Assembly: GCF_002259795.1 (NCBI RefSeq)
Contig: NZ_MWXA01000005.1
Coordinates: 186,001-250,000 of the forward strand
Length of the DNA stretch: 64,000 nt
DNA from: Bifidobacterium aquikefiri
Lineage (GTDB): Bacteria > Actinomycetota > Actinomycetes > Actinomycetales > Bifidobacteriaceae
Direction: 5' to 3'
Within the stretch, counting starts at the first letter, position 1. Each line of letters starts with the position of its first letter. Position numbers and translations under genes: made by a program. Of this stretch, positions 38,111-46,432 are shown piece by piece. The notes under the pieces were generated by a model that was not told the origin of the DNA, made no database searches, and worked only from the letters and a program-made list of their open reading frames with translations.

Positions 38111-39795
38111 ACAACTCAACGAAGAGTGACTCCTCCCCATCGCCAGACGAAATTCCCAGAGCAACTGTTGGAGCGAGCGTAGCAAAGGAAGGCAGCATGG
38201 AACAAAGCAATGAAGGCGTAAGCACCGTTGCTGAACACCCTGTTCATGAAAACGCCACTGACGAAAGCACGATCGGCGAAGACACAGTAGCTAGGGCACT
38301 GCTCTCGTATTGCTGCGATGGACCTGACCCAGTCATGCATGCACTGCTGTTGGGTGGCATACAGGCGATCGTCCTGTGGTCACTCTTGGCCGAGTATGGC
38401 GCACGAGTAGTACAGAGCAATCACACATCTCACTCCTTGCCGAGAACAATACATCATGCATTCATCAAGGGAATGGAAATGAAGAATCAATGTCAGACCA
38501 AGCCTTCCGTACAGCGTCTCTACGATGCCCTCGTTCGCTGGGAAAGTCGCAAAGAGATGCTCGGATTTGATGCCACTCTCGATTTACAATCCGACACAGT
38601 TCAGGATTGGGTGACGGCTCAGCACTCTATGTGGGTCATTGCTCCAGGTCATCCCAGTTGGCCTTATCAGCTGCATGACTTGCCCAACACCATTGGATGG
38701 TCTTCTCCAATGTGCCTGTGGGGACAAGGTTCAACGGAAGCAATGACTCGTTGCGCTCATCCGGTTGCCATTGTAGGTTCACGTCAGATCGATGACTATG
38801 GCCGACACATGGCGATGCAGGTCGGAAGACTGGTCTCTTCCCTTGGACATACCGTCATATCTGGCGGAGCTCTTGGTGCCGATGCCTTCGCCCACTGGGG
38901 TGCCGTTCAATATCAGGAATCGAATGAATCCTTCAGTGGATCCGAGATTGAACCTGGGAGTACCATTGCCGTGTTCGCAGGAGGACTGAATCATATTGGA
39001 CCCTCATCCAATCAACGTCTGTTCGAGCGTATCAAGGCAAATCACGGCGCTCTGATCAGTGAACTTAGTCCCGACTCAATTCCTGAGGCACGAAGATTTC
39101 TGCTGCGGAATAGAATCATTGCGGCGATGTCGCAGCAGATAATCGTTACCCAGGCCAGAACGAGGTCAGGAGCCCTGAACACTGCAAATTGGGGAGCGAA
39201 CCTTTTACGTGAGGTATATGCCATTCCAGGAGATATTGAACACCCAAACAATGCTGGCTGTAACGCACTCATTCGTGATGCCAAGGCAAGCATAGTGACC
39301 TCGATGGAAGACATAGCCCAGATCTGTCCTAAACCCCATATGTCTACAACAGTTGCAGAAACAGAGTCCTTGGAAGCATCAACGCTACATTCAATCGAAT
39401 CACGCAGCAGTAAGGGCATTGATCGCGCTCAAGCTTCCTTGACTGGCAGTCTCGCAAAGAAGGGAACCACAGACAAGAAAGCAAGAAGCGCGAGAGTGGT
39501 CCCGAGCCATTCGCGCAGGGACTCATCAGAAGCTTCTGATCGAAAGCTACTGGCCAAAACGAATCCGATGCCCTCAACATTGAACGAGGAACAACGGCAC
39601 GTGTTGGACTTCATCCGGTGCCATATGCTTGAATCGAAAGTTGCTACGGCAGATAACCTACTCAATCAGCTCAATTCAAGAGGACGTGCTGTCAGACTCA
39701 CGCCAGCAGACATTGCAAGAATCCTTGGATCACTGGAAATTGTGGGACTCATTGAGCAAAACATTTCAGGAAGCCTGAGAATCAGAGATGCATAG
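38107..39795 (+). CDS. dprA: DNA-processing protein DprA
   Basis: Loads RecA onto incoming single-stranded DNA during transformation. The chosen 562-residue product is longer than typical DprA (about 300-400): a polar N-terminus of about 55 residues, a SAM-like region, then the Rossmann domain with PVAIVGSRQIDDYGRHMA, VISGGALGADAFAHWGA, IAVFAGGLNHIGP and RNRIIAAMSQQIIVTQARTR, a Ser/Lys-rich linker (about residues 415-490), and a C-terminal winged-helix domain. The ATG at 38107 overlaps the yifB stop. With comEC and comEA in the same window, a DNA-uptake set is present. Confidence 0.93.
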   Translation: MNNSTKSDSSPSPDEIPRATVGASVAKEGSMEQSNEGVSTVAEHPVHENATDESTIGEDTVARALLSYCCDGPDPVMHALLLGGIQAIVLWSLLAEYGARVVQSNHTSHSLPRTIHHAFIKGMEMKNQCQTKPSVQRLYDALVRWESRKEMLGFDATLDLQSDTVQDWVTAQHSMWVIAPGHPSWPYQLHDLPNTIGWSSPMCLWGQGSTEAMTRCAHPVAIVGSRQIDDYGRHMAMQVGRLVSSLGHTVISGGALGADAFAHWGAVQYQESNESFSGSEIEPGSTIAVFAGGLNHIGPSSNQRLFERIKANHGALISELSPDSIPEARRFLLRNRIIAAMSQQIIVTQARTRSGALNTANWGANLLREVYAIPGDIEHPNNAGCNALIRDAKASIVTSMEDIAQICPKPHMSTTVAETESLEASTLHSIESRSSKGIDRAQASLTGSLAKKGTTDKKARSARVVPSHSRRDSSEASDRKLLAKTNPMPSTLNEEQRHVLDFIRCHMLESKVATADNLLNQLNSRGRAVRLTPADIARILGSLEIVGLIEQNISGSLRIRDA

Positions 39796-39846
39796 ATAAC
39801 GCCCGCTTGCGGGATATTCACAGGTCATGGATCCAAGCCAGAGTCA

Positions 39847-40197
39847 CTATGCCTTCCACTGGCAGCGAGCCAAATCAACCAACCAGCCATCCGCGCCCGC
39901 AGGCTTTGACTCGTTATCCTTGGGAGGAATAAAGCTAATCCCCTCGGCTTCCAACAGCTCCCGCTGCCTTTCTGGCCCACCAAAGGCGAAGCCGGGAGCG
40001 AGAGATCCGTCACGAAAAACCACACGATGGCAAGGTATGATCCCTGGCTTCGGATTGCTGTGTAGAGCGTAGCCAACGACTCTTGCATTACGAGGATTAC
40101 CCGCCAAGGCAGCTATCTGGCCATACGTGGCAACCGAACCTCGCGGAATTCGACACACCTGCTCATAGACTCGCTCAGAAAAATTCAACTCTGTCAT
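39847..40197 (-). CDS. MGMT-fold methyltransferase, single-domain
   Basis: 116-residue protein with only the C-terminal DNA-binding domain of O6-alkylguanine-DNA alkyltransferases. FSERVYEQVCRIPRGSVATYG and the active-site loop GIIPCHRVVFRDGSLAPGFA are clear. The acceptor cysteine is kept (PCHRV), unlike alkyltransferase-like (ATL) proteins that have tryptophan there, so direct repair activity is possible. ATL proteins share the short length, and many bacteria carry this kind of YbaZ/MGMT-fold protein. It is convergent with dprA and divergent from the methyltransferase gene. Confidence 0.88.
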   Translation of the reverse strand: MTELNFSERVYEQVCRIPRGSVATYGQIAALAGNPRNARVVGYALHSNPKPGIIPCHRVVFRDGSLAPGFAFGGPERQRELLEAEGISFIPPKDNESKPAGADGWLVDLARCQWKA

Positions 40198-40301
40198 GCA
40201 TTCATTCTGAGCTCACTAATCGACAAGAAGCCTGCAGCGCAAGTCGATATCCGTCAGTGAATCCGCTTGAAATTCCGCCATGAACGCTACAGTGGTGACT
40301 T

Positions 40302-40979
40302 ATGAATAAGACATCATATACGAATCTCGCCAAAGCATGGGAATTTGCCGAGGACGTTGCTTTTTCGCAACAGGATTCCATACTTGTTGAGGCCCGGAAA
40401 GATGCCGAGCAGGCCGGCTTTCCACAAGGTTCAGCCACTCAGGCTCGTTTTTTAAAATTGCTCGTACAACTGACAGGCTCATCTTCGATCATCGTTGCGG
40501 GTACTGGTGCCGTGGTGGAAAGCTGTGAGCTTGTTTCCGGTCTCAATGGTTCAGGCCTGTTGACGGAGGTTGATTCATCGCTGCAGGGTGGCAAACTCAT
40601 CAAGAAAATCTTCAATGCACTTGATGAAGTTACCGATACCACACTGCGAGCGGTGAATGCCCCGGCTGAGATTTTCCTTCCGAGACTGAACGCGGACGAC
40701 TACGATCTCATTGTCGTCAATGGTGACATCGGCAACTATGAGGCAAGTCTGAAAGAAGCTCCAAGATTGCTGAAACCCCAAGGCTTGCTCATTTTCACTG
40801 ACATGTTTGGATTCTCAGCTGACAATTCCAACGGAGGTATGCTCAACCCTGTCGATCGTTCCGAGCGAACCGTGCGTTTGCGCGAGCTGCTTGATTCCAT
40901 CAACCACAATGAATCCCTGGATCAGACGTTGCTCCCGATAGGTACAGGGCTGCTCATCATCACCCTCAACCAACGATGA
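40302..40979 (+). CDS. O-methyltransferase family 3 protein
   Basis: SAM-dependent O-methyltransferase-like protein of 225 residues. The Rossmann core shows SSIIVAGTGAVVESCELVSG in the SAM-binding position, LTEVDSSLQGGKLIKKIFNA, YDLIVVNGDIGNYEASLKEA and LLKPQGLLIFTDMFGFSADN. Motif I is degenerate compared with the usual LEIGTGTGYS, so catalysis is not certain. Actinobacterial homologues are annotated as O-methyltransferases with unknown substrate. No operon partner is visible. Confidence 0.75.
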   Translation: MNKTSYTNLAKAWEFAEDVAFSQQDSILVEARKDAEQAGFPQGSATQARFLKLLVQLTGSSSIIVAGTGAVVESCELVSGLNGSGLLTEVDSSLQGGKLIKKIFNALDEVTDTTLRAVNAPAEIFLPRLNADDYDLIVVNGDIGNYEASLKEAPRLLKPQGLLIFTDMFGFSADNSNGGMLNPVDRSERTVRLRELLDSINHNESLDQTLLPIGTGLLIITLNQR

Positions 40980-41024
40980 TCGTCAGCAAACGTCCAGACA
41001 TTGCACGAGCAGCATGTGAATCTT

Positions 41025-41861
41025 TCAGTGTCGAGGCCTTACGGCACTTGTAGCAACTTTTACAGCCTCGTCAGTGTCGTCGGTCATCACCACCAGATCT
41101 GGATCGAGATTGGAAATCATTCCTCGATCCTTCAATGTGGTCGTCACCCACTCGAACAAACCTTTCCAATATTCAGTGTCGAAGAGGACAACGGGAATCG
41201 TCGTCACTTTATGTGTCTGCACCAGAGTGAGCAATTCAAACATTTCGTCAAGCGTGCCGAATCCGCCAGGGCAGATAATAACGCCCGATGAGTATTTGAC
41301 AAACATGGTTTTGCGAACGAAGAAGTAGCGGAAACTCATACCAAGGTTGATCCATTCATTCAAACCCTGTTCATGCGGAAGCTCTATCCCAAGTCCTATC
41401 GAAGTTCCCCCGACAGTGGATGCACCTTTGTTGGCTGCCTCCATTACTCCAGGACCACCACCGGTGATCACTGCAAGACCTCGCTTCGCAACTTCCGCAC
41501 CCATCGTTTCAGCCGCCTTATATGCAGGATCAGTTTTTGGTGTGCGCGCAGAACCAAAAATGGAAACAGCTGGACCGATTTCAGCCAATGCACCAAATCC
41601 ATCAACGAATTCGGCCTGGATCCTGAGGACTCGCCAAGGATCCATGTGTAGCCAGTCTGTGGAAAAACCAGGTGCGAGAAGATTCCCAGTCGTGTTATCC
41701 TTCGGAATCATCGGCCCGCGCATCATAACAGGACCACGATAGTACGTTTCACCAAGCACAGAGGGGTTCAAATCACCACCAGAGTCATTGGATTGGGATT
41801 CTTGCTTCGTCGATGCTTCGTTGTTTTGCATTTTTCCTGAATTACTGACTTTTTTCACCAT
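41025..41861 (-). CDS. LOG-family Rossmann protein (TIGR00730)
   Basis: Probable nucleotide monophosphate phosphoribohydrolase of the LOG family, 278 residues. Both family motifs are present: VITGGGPGVMEAANKGAS and CPGGFGTLDEMFELLTLVQ (PGGxGTxxE). SIFGSARTPKTDPAY is also characteristic. About 55 disordered N-terminal residues precede the domain. Related proteins cleave cytokinin riboside monophosphates or pyrimidine/purine nucleotides to base and ribose 5-phosphate. The gene is convergent with the O-methyltransferase gene. Confidence 0.9.
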   Translation of the reverse strand: MVKKVSNSGKMQNNEASTKQESQSNDSGGDLNPSVLGETYYRGPVMMRGPMIPKDNTTGNLLAPGFSTDWLHMDPWRVLRIQAEFVDGFGALAEIGPAVSIFGSARTPKTDPAYKAAETMGAEVAKRGLAVITGGGPGVMEAANKGASTVGGTSIGLGIELPHEQGLNEWINLGMSFRYFFVRKTMFVKYSSGVIICPGGFGTLDEMFELLTLVQTHKVTTIPVVLFDTEYWKGLFEWVTTTLKDRGMISNLDPDLVVMTDDTDEAVKVATSAVRPRH

Positions 41862-42034
41862 ACCGGACCCTTCACCATGTAGAAACGAGCCTTACCACAG
41901 CAATCCTATCGTCAATGAAGACGATTGTGCTCAGAAAACAACCTAGCTCATAGCCAAGGGGCTGAGTGTACTACTTTGCGAGCTCCAAGGATCGTGGCAC
42001 GTAATCGCACGGTTATGCCCGAAGCACCGACTGT

Positions 42035-43213
42035 TCAGCGTCTTGCAACGGCAGTGGCAATACGTTCCATGGCCTCGGTGAGGAACGATGCCGGGCATGC
42101 CATATTCACGCGCTCGAATCCACTCCCCGAATTGCCAAACAAAATACCTTCATCCATAAAGACTCTTGCCTTCGTCCGCATGAAGTTCTTCAATTCTTCA
42201 TTGTTCATACCCAGACCATTGCAATCGAGCCACGCGAGATAGGTTCCTTCCGGCTCAATCAATGAAATATCATGCTGTGAGTTGGCAAAATCTCTGACAA
42301 TGTTCAGATTTTTTGCCAAATACTTTCGCAAATCATCCAACCATTGCTCTCCGTGCTCATACGCAGCCTGACAAGCCACATATCCGAAGTGATTGACAGT
42401 GAGTCCTCCAACATTTGCAACCGCAATGTCGAAGTCCCGTTTCAGTGCAGAATTCTTGATGATGACATTCGAACAGGCAAGGCCTGCCAAATTGAAGGTC
42501 TTTGTCGGAGCGGTAAATTCCATGCAATGCTGTGCAACTTCATCACTCAAGTTTGACATCATCGTGACTTCATGACCTTGATAGGTAAAATCGGCATGAA
42601 TCTCATCAGCAAGAATGGTGACACCATTTCTCAAACAAATATCGGCGAGCTTCGTCAGCTCGTCCTTGGTCCACACACGGCCCACGGGATTATGCGGATT
42701 GCAGACGAGCATCGCCTTGCAGCGAGGATCTGCGGCCTTGCTTTCAAGATCTTCGAAGTCCATCGAATAGTATCCGCTTGAATCGCGAACCAGTTCATTA
42801 TCGAGAATGGTTAACCCTGTATGTTCAGCAGCATAGGTGAAAGGATAATACACCGGACGTTGCAGAATGACCTTGTCTCCGGGGCGTGTAGTTGCTCGAA
42901 GTGCCGCGAGCACAGCGGGCATTACCGCTGCGGTGGTAGTGACATATTCAGGCTTGACTTCAAGATGGTGGTGTCTGCTCATCCATGAGCCAAGCGCATC
43001 ATAATATTCGGTGGGAATATGGTCATAGCCGAGAATGTCATGCTTGGCAGAGTCTACAATCGCGTCAGTTACCGCGGGGCAGGTAGGAAATTCCATGTCT
43101 GCAATCGACAAAGCCAAAACATCCTCGCAGCCATCACCCATCTCATCCTGTATGATTTGCCATTTTTCGGATGTATCCTTGCGGCGATCCACCAACGTAT
43201 CAAAATCAACCAT
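42035..43213 (-). CDS. MalY/PatB family PLP-dependent aminotransferase / C-S lyase
   Basis: Fold type I PLP enzyme, 392 residues, probably a cystathionine beta-lyase of the MalY/PatB type. Typical are DVLALSIADMEFPTCPAVTD, ILQRPVYYPFTYAAEHTGL, AMLVCNPHNPVGRVWTKDEL, ILADEIHADFTYQGHEV and the PLP lysine in EFTAPTKTFNLAGLACSN. The start at 43213 (MVDFDTLVDRRKD) fits the family; the open frame runs 77 codons further upstream without similarity to the family. With metY in the window it suggests transsulfuration chemistry. It is divergent from tRNA-Arg. Confidence 0.9.
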   Translation of the reverse strand: MVDFDTLVDRRKDTSEKWQIIQDEMGDGCEDVLALSIADMEFPTCPAVTDAIVDSAKHDILGYDHIPTEYYDALGSWMSRHHHLEVKPEYVTTTAAVMPAVLAALRATTRPGDKVILQRPVYYPFTYAAEHTGLTILDNELVRDSSGYYSMDFEDLESKAADPRCKAMLVCNPHNPVGRVWTKDELTKLADICLRNGVTILADEIHADFTYQGHEVTMMSNLSDEVAQHCMEFTAPTKTFNLAGLACSNVIIKNSALKRDFDIAVANVGGLTVNHFGYVACQAAYEHGEQWLDDLRKYLAKNLNIVRDFANSQHDISLIEPEGTYLAWLDCNGLGMNNEELKNFMRTKARVFMDEGILFGNSGSGFERVNMACPASFLTEAMERIATAVARR

Positions 43214-43429
43214 AGTAGTTATCTCATGCCCCTTTTTGAATCTCAGACTTACGACCCCGGGAGAACCGCAGTCTGGGTATGAACCCACATATCCTACATC
43301 TAAATGATAACAATTTTCATACCATAACTGTGGAGTGAGACGACATGCCGCGAGACACACTAGTTTGCCAAAAATAGAATCCCGGGTTATCCTAATTGAG
43401 TTGCCTAAATCAAGTGATTCAAGCAATAT

Positions 43430-43503
43430 GCGCCAGTAGCCCAATGGATTAGAGCAGCTGACTACGGATCAGCAGGTTGCAGGTTCGAATCCTGTCTGGC
43501 GCA
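43430..43503 (+). tRNA. tRNA-Arg (anticodon ACG)
   Basis: The acceptor stem GCGCCAG pairs with CTGGCGC at the 3' side, the anticodon arm GCTGA-CTACGGA-TCAGC gives ACG, and the T arm carries TTCGAAT. Total 74 bases, CCA not encoded. The start of the MalY-type gene lies on the other strand upstream, and a terminator follows directly. Confidence 0.96.
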
Positions 43504-43510
43504 CAAGCTC

Positions 43511-43546
43511 AAACCCCTCCGCCGTAAGGCTTGGAGGGGTTTGTTT
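43511..43546 (+). terminator. Terminator of tRNA-Arg
   Basis: AAACCCCTCC (43511-43520) and GGAGGGGTTT (43533-43542) pair perfectly around GCCGTAAGGCTT, followed by GTTTCTTCTC. Intrinsic terminator immediately after tRNA-Arg. Confidence 0.88.
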
Positions 43547-43645
43547 CTTCTCGATCCCCACAAATTTACAGTCCCATTGCCGGGTTATATAGGCAAAAAA
43601 GTATGTCCAATCGTTACCCGCTGACTGCTGCGCATGTGGGCTATA

Positions 43646-44202
43646 GGCACGAAGTGTGTGTGAAACAGGCCGTGAGACGTTCTCCTGACTAGGGGTTTGG
43701 ACTGATTGATAATCCTGTTTGACCTTGGGGAGGCATGAAAGCAACCCTGTGCCCGTATTGCGGCACCATCATGCATCGCAACATAACCACGAGAGCAGGA
43801 ACAACCCGATGTCGATGCCCGCCATCCCCACCTCTCTTGTCACCCCTACCTCTCTTGTCATCTCGACCGAATCCGCCTCCCCTGTCATCCCAACCGAATC
43901 CGCCTCTCTTGTCATCTCGAACGAGCGCAGCGAGTCGAGAGATCTCACCCTTGCAAGCATCAACAGCCAAGATCCCTCGACTCGCTCCGCTCGCTCGGGA
44001 TGACAATGGTGTTGTCGTTCATACGGCCGACTCGCTGCGCTCGCTCGGGATGACGATGGAACATACAGCTTTGTCAAGTTCATACGACCGACCCGCTGCG
44101 CTCGCTCGGGATGACAGGAGAGGAGCATGACATCGACTGGAACGAATTACACGCCAGCACGCCAACAAAGGCATAAACCCACACTTCAGTGCCGATAACC
44201 CG
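43646..44202 (+). repeat. Composite intergenic repeat, copy 2 (IS-derived)
   Basis: Inverted-orientation partner of 16939-17424, starting about 100 bases beyond the tRNA-Arg terminator. On the plus strand from 43735 it encodes MKATLCPYCGTIMHRN...TTRCRCPPS, which keeps the CxxC and CxC cysteines of an IS256-variant transposase zinc ribbon; then coding sense is lost in repeats of CCCCTGTCATCCC type and GAGCGAGCG palindromes (43908-44122). No intact transposase follows. Confidence 0.78.
43908..44004. repeat. Large GAGCGAGCG palindrome inside composite repeat copy 2
   Basis: The same palindromic unit as 17087-17180: arms start GTCATCTCGAACGAGCGCAG and end GCTCGCTCGGGATGAC, with the loop TCACCCTTGCAAGCATCAAC. 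Two further half units with the core CTGCGCTCGCTCGGGATGAC follow at about 44035-44054 and 44096-44112. Confidence 0.82.
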
Positions 44203-44210
44203 CGCATGTT

Positions 44211-44351
44211 GCGTAGGTTGTGCTTTGGAAGTCGTTTCTCGAGCAAACTCAAGTGAAAACTGACTGCAAAAGCACAACCTATGCACCATGCGCACCATGC
44301 GTTCGCCTATCCCGTTATGCAAGACATTGCGTCTCACATCACGGGATAGGC
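44211..44351. repeat. Two inverted repeats upstream of the FMN reductase gene
   Basis: GCGTAGGTTGTGCTTT (44211-44226) pairs with 44269-44284, 16 bases with one mismatch; GCCTATCCCGT (44305-44315) pairs perfectly with 44341-44351. They occupy the gap between composite repeat copy 2 and the reductase gene and could be terminators, leader structures or the ends of a vanished insertion element. Confidence 0.6.
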
Positions 44352-44440
44352 ATGCTTTCAATCCCCAGTATGGTGCAGTATCATAAAAATTAAAATCGCG
44401 GCTACGCATTCAACCATATGCTGTTTGGCAAGGGGACACC

Positions 44441-44989
44441 ATGAAAATCGCAATCATCTTGGGCAGCACCAGACCTACCCGCATCAGTCCAACACTGGGG
44501 ACATGGATCGCCGATGCTTTGAGAGGTCATGGCCTCGATGTCGAAATCATCGATTTGATACAGGTTGATTTACCATTCCTCAACGAACCCGAACAGCCGT
44601 CACTGCACCTCTACCGCAATGAAAGCACGAAACGCTGGAGTGAAATCGTTTCTCAATATGACGGTTTTATTCTCCTGTCTGCCCAGTACAACTGGGGTTA
44701 TCCTGGAGTACTGAAAAACGCGCTTGATACCCTCTATGACGAATGGCGTGGAAAGCCCGTTTCGGTCGTCACATATGGTGGCCATGGAGGATTCCAAGCC
44801 GCCCTCGCCTTGGGATTGGTATTACGAGGATTACGCATGCGTACTCTTGCCACAAACCCTCAAATCACTATCCATGACGATATCGATCGTGACGCTGAGG
44901 GCAAGCTCACCGATGTTGACCGTATGATGAAGCCCTACGAAACGGCTTTTGCCAACGTTGCACAGGAATTTTTGACCCTCCAATCCTAA
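44441..44989 (+). CDS. NADPH-dependent FMN reductase family protein
   Basis: Flavodoxin-like NAD(P)H:quinone or FMN reductase, 182 residues. The FMN phosphate loop reads IILGSTRPTRISPTLGTWI, then LLSAQYNWGYPGVLKNALDT and VSVVTYGGHGGFQAALAL contact the isoalloxazine ring in this family. AAGGGGACACC precedes the ATG. It stands alone; the substrate (quinone, azo dye, chromate or free flavin) cannot be told. A gap of about 230 bases follows with no gene seen. Confidence 0.9.
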   Translation: MKIAIILGSTRPTRISPTLGTWIADALRGHGLDVEIIDLIQVDLPFLNEPEQPSLHLYRNESTKRWSEIVSQYDGFILLSAQYNWGYPGVLKNALDTLYDEWRGKPVSVVTYGGHGGFQAALALGLVLRGLRMRTLATNPQITIHDDIDRDAEGKLTDVDRMMKPYETAFANVAQEFLTLQS

Positions 44990-45216
44990 AAACACAGGAT
45001 GTCATGCACAGCATTCGACACACAGGATGCGTGTACACAGGCAGAATCTCATGTATTTGAGAGGTACTATCGCGCCTTCATTATTCTTACACCGCAGCCA
45101 CCACAATCACAACAAGCCCTGATATCCTCCCGCAGCCCATCGCTCATGCCACACAGCGTTATCATTCGGCATGAATGCCGATTCTTTCGATATGCGATTA
45201 ACAACTTCGCAACCCA

Positions 45217-46389
45217 TTAACCTAAGATAAGCCCGGATTGAGTCCACTGCTCCATGCTGGCTGCGGCGGCTCCTTTTGCCCAGAAGGAGAACTGCATCTC
45301 TTGCAGTTTCACTTCGACGGGTGGACTGTTCCAATGCCTGTATTGTGTCAGCAAACGACGAAAGTTATCTTCAAAAACTTCAAGAAGACGCACACCATCG
45401 CCCGAAACGATGACTGCATCGGGATCGATGAAAGCAATCGCAGAACGAACCAGCCTGGCTACAGCTTTCACAGCATCATCGGCTATCATGGTCTCCGGCT
45501 GAGAACCAGATGCAGCCCGGCCAATAAAGGTGTCATAATCTTCGTCAATGCCGTGGTTTTCACGCAAATTTTGCAAAATACAGGTGCTTGATGCATACGC
45601 ACGAGCACAACCGACATGTCCACTCTCACATCGTGGACCAGTGGCTGTGATCTGCTGATGGCCTATCATTCCAGCTGAACCATGTTCACCTGATACGACA
45701 GCACCGCCTTGCACCATGCAGGCGCCCAATCCACTTCCAATGCAGAGCAGCACGAAACTGTTGCACCCGCGCCCAGCACCCCACCAAGCTTCAGCCTGAG
45801 CAAACGCGTTCACGTCATTGCTGACGGTTACGGGAATACCGAGGACTTCGTGCAGTTTGTCACCGAAATCAACATCGTTCCATTCCAGAATTCCGGAAGC
45901 AACAATTCTACTGTCTACAACGCGTCCGCCAACGCCTATCCCCACCCCTGAGATAGGACAGTGCTGCGTCAAGCGGCTGATCTGCAAAACCAGAATTGCA
46001 ATTACGGCATCAACGGAATCGTCTGGAATCTGAACTTCGTCCTGATCCAAAACCTTTCCACTCAAATTCACAACAACGGCATATGAAGTGTCACCCGTTA
46101 TTTTCACACCGACAAAAGCGGTGAAGTCAGGAACAATGGCAACCCTATAGGCTGGCTTGCCGATGGTGTAGTCGGCATTGAAGCCATCAAGAATCTGAAT
46201 TGCACCCATCTGAAGCAAAGGAGTCAACAACCGTGTAGCAGTCGCCTGGCTCATCGACAGTTCGGATCCCAGCTGACCACGAGTCGCTGGCCCATTCACA
46301 ATCAGGCGGTGCAGCATTCTCGCCGTTTTTGTCTTGGACACATCAATATTGTAACCATGTTGTTTTGCTGATGCTGGTGAGTTTTTCAT
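45217..46389 (-). CDS. ROK family transcriptional regulator
   Basis: 390-residue repressor with an N-terminal winged helix (RMLHRLIVNGPATRGQLGSE, MSQATATRLLTPLLQMGAIQ) and a ROK sugar-kinase-like domain. The kinase-type ATP motif is degraded (FVGVKITGDTSYAVVVNLSG), and the zinc-binding stretch CESGHVGCARAYASS is present but lacks the full CxCGxxGC. This is a sensor, not a kinase. It lies 43 bases after the GPH transporter gene on the same strand, so transporter and regulator are probably one operon; the perfect palindrome at 48030-48062 upstream of the transporter is a candidate operator. Confidence 0.88.
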   Translation of the reverse strand: MKNSPASAKQHGYNIDVSKTKTARMLHRLIVNGPATRGQLGSELSMSQATATRLLTPLLQMGAIQILDGFNADYTIGKPAYRVAIVPDFTAFVGVKITGDTSYAVVVNLSGKVLDQDEVQIPDDSVDAVIAILVLQISRLTQHCPISGVGIGVGGRVVDSRIVASGILEWNDVDFGDKLHEVLGIPVTVSNDVNAFAQAEAWWGAGRGCNSFVLLCIGSGLGACMVQGGAVVSGEHGSAGMIGHQQITATGPRCESGHVGCARAYASSTCILQNLRENHGIDEDYDTFIGRAASGSQPETMIADDAVKAVARLVRSAIAFIDPDAVIVSGDGVRLLEVFEDNFRRLLTQYRHWNSPPVEVKLQEMQFSFWAKGAAAASMEQWTQSGLILG

Positions 46390-46432
46390 AGCCTACTGTG
46401 TCCAGTCTGATGTCATATATCGATGGTCCGCA

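Noticed and set aside
43735-44130. Open frame starting MKATLCPYCGTIMHRN as a zinc-ribbon gene
   Set aside because: Only the first ~30 codons look like protein; the remainder is translated repeat sequence, so I treat it as part of the composite repeat.
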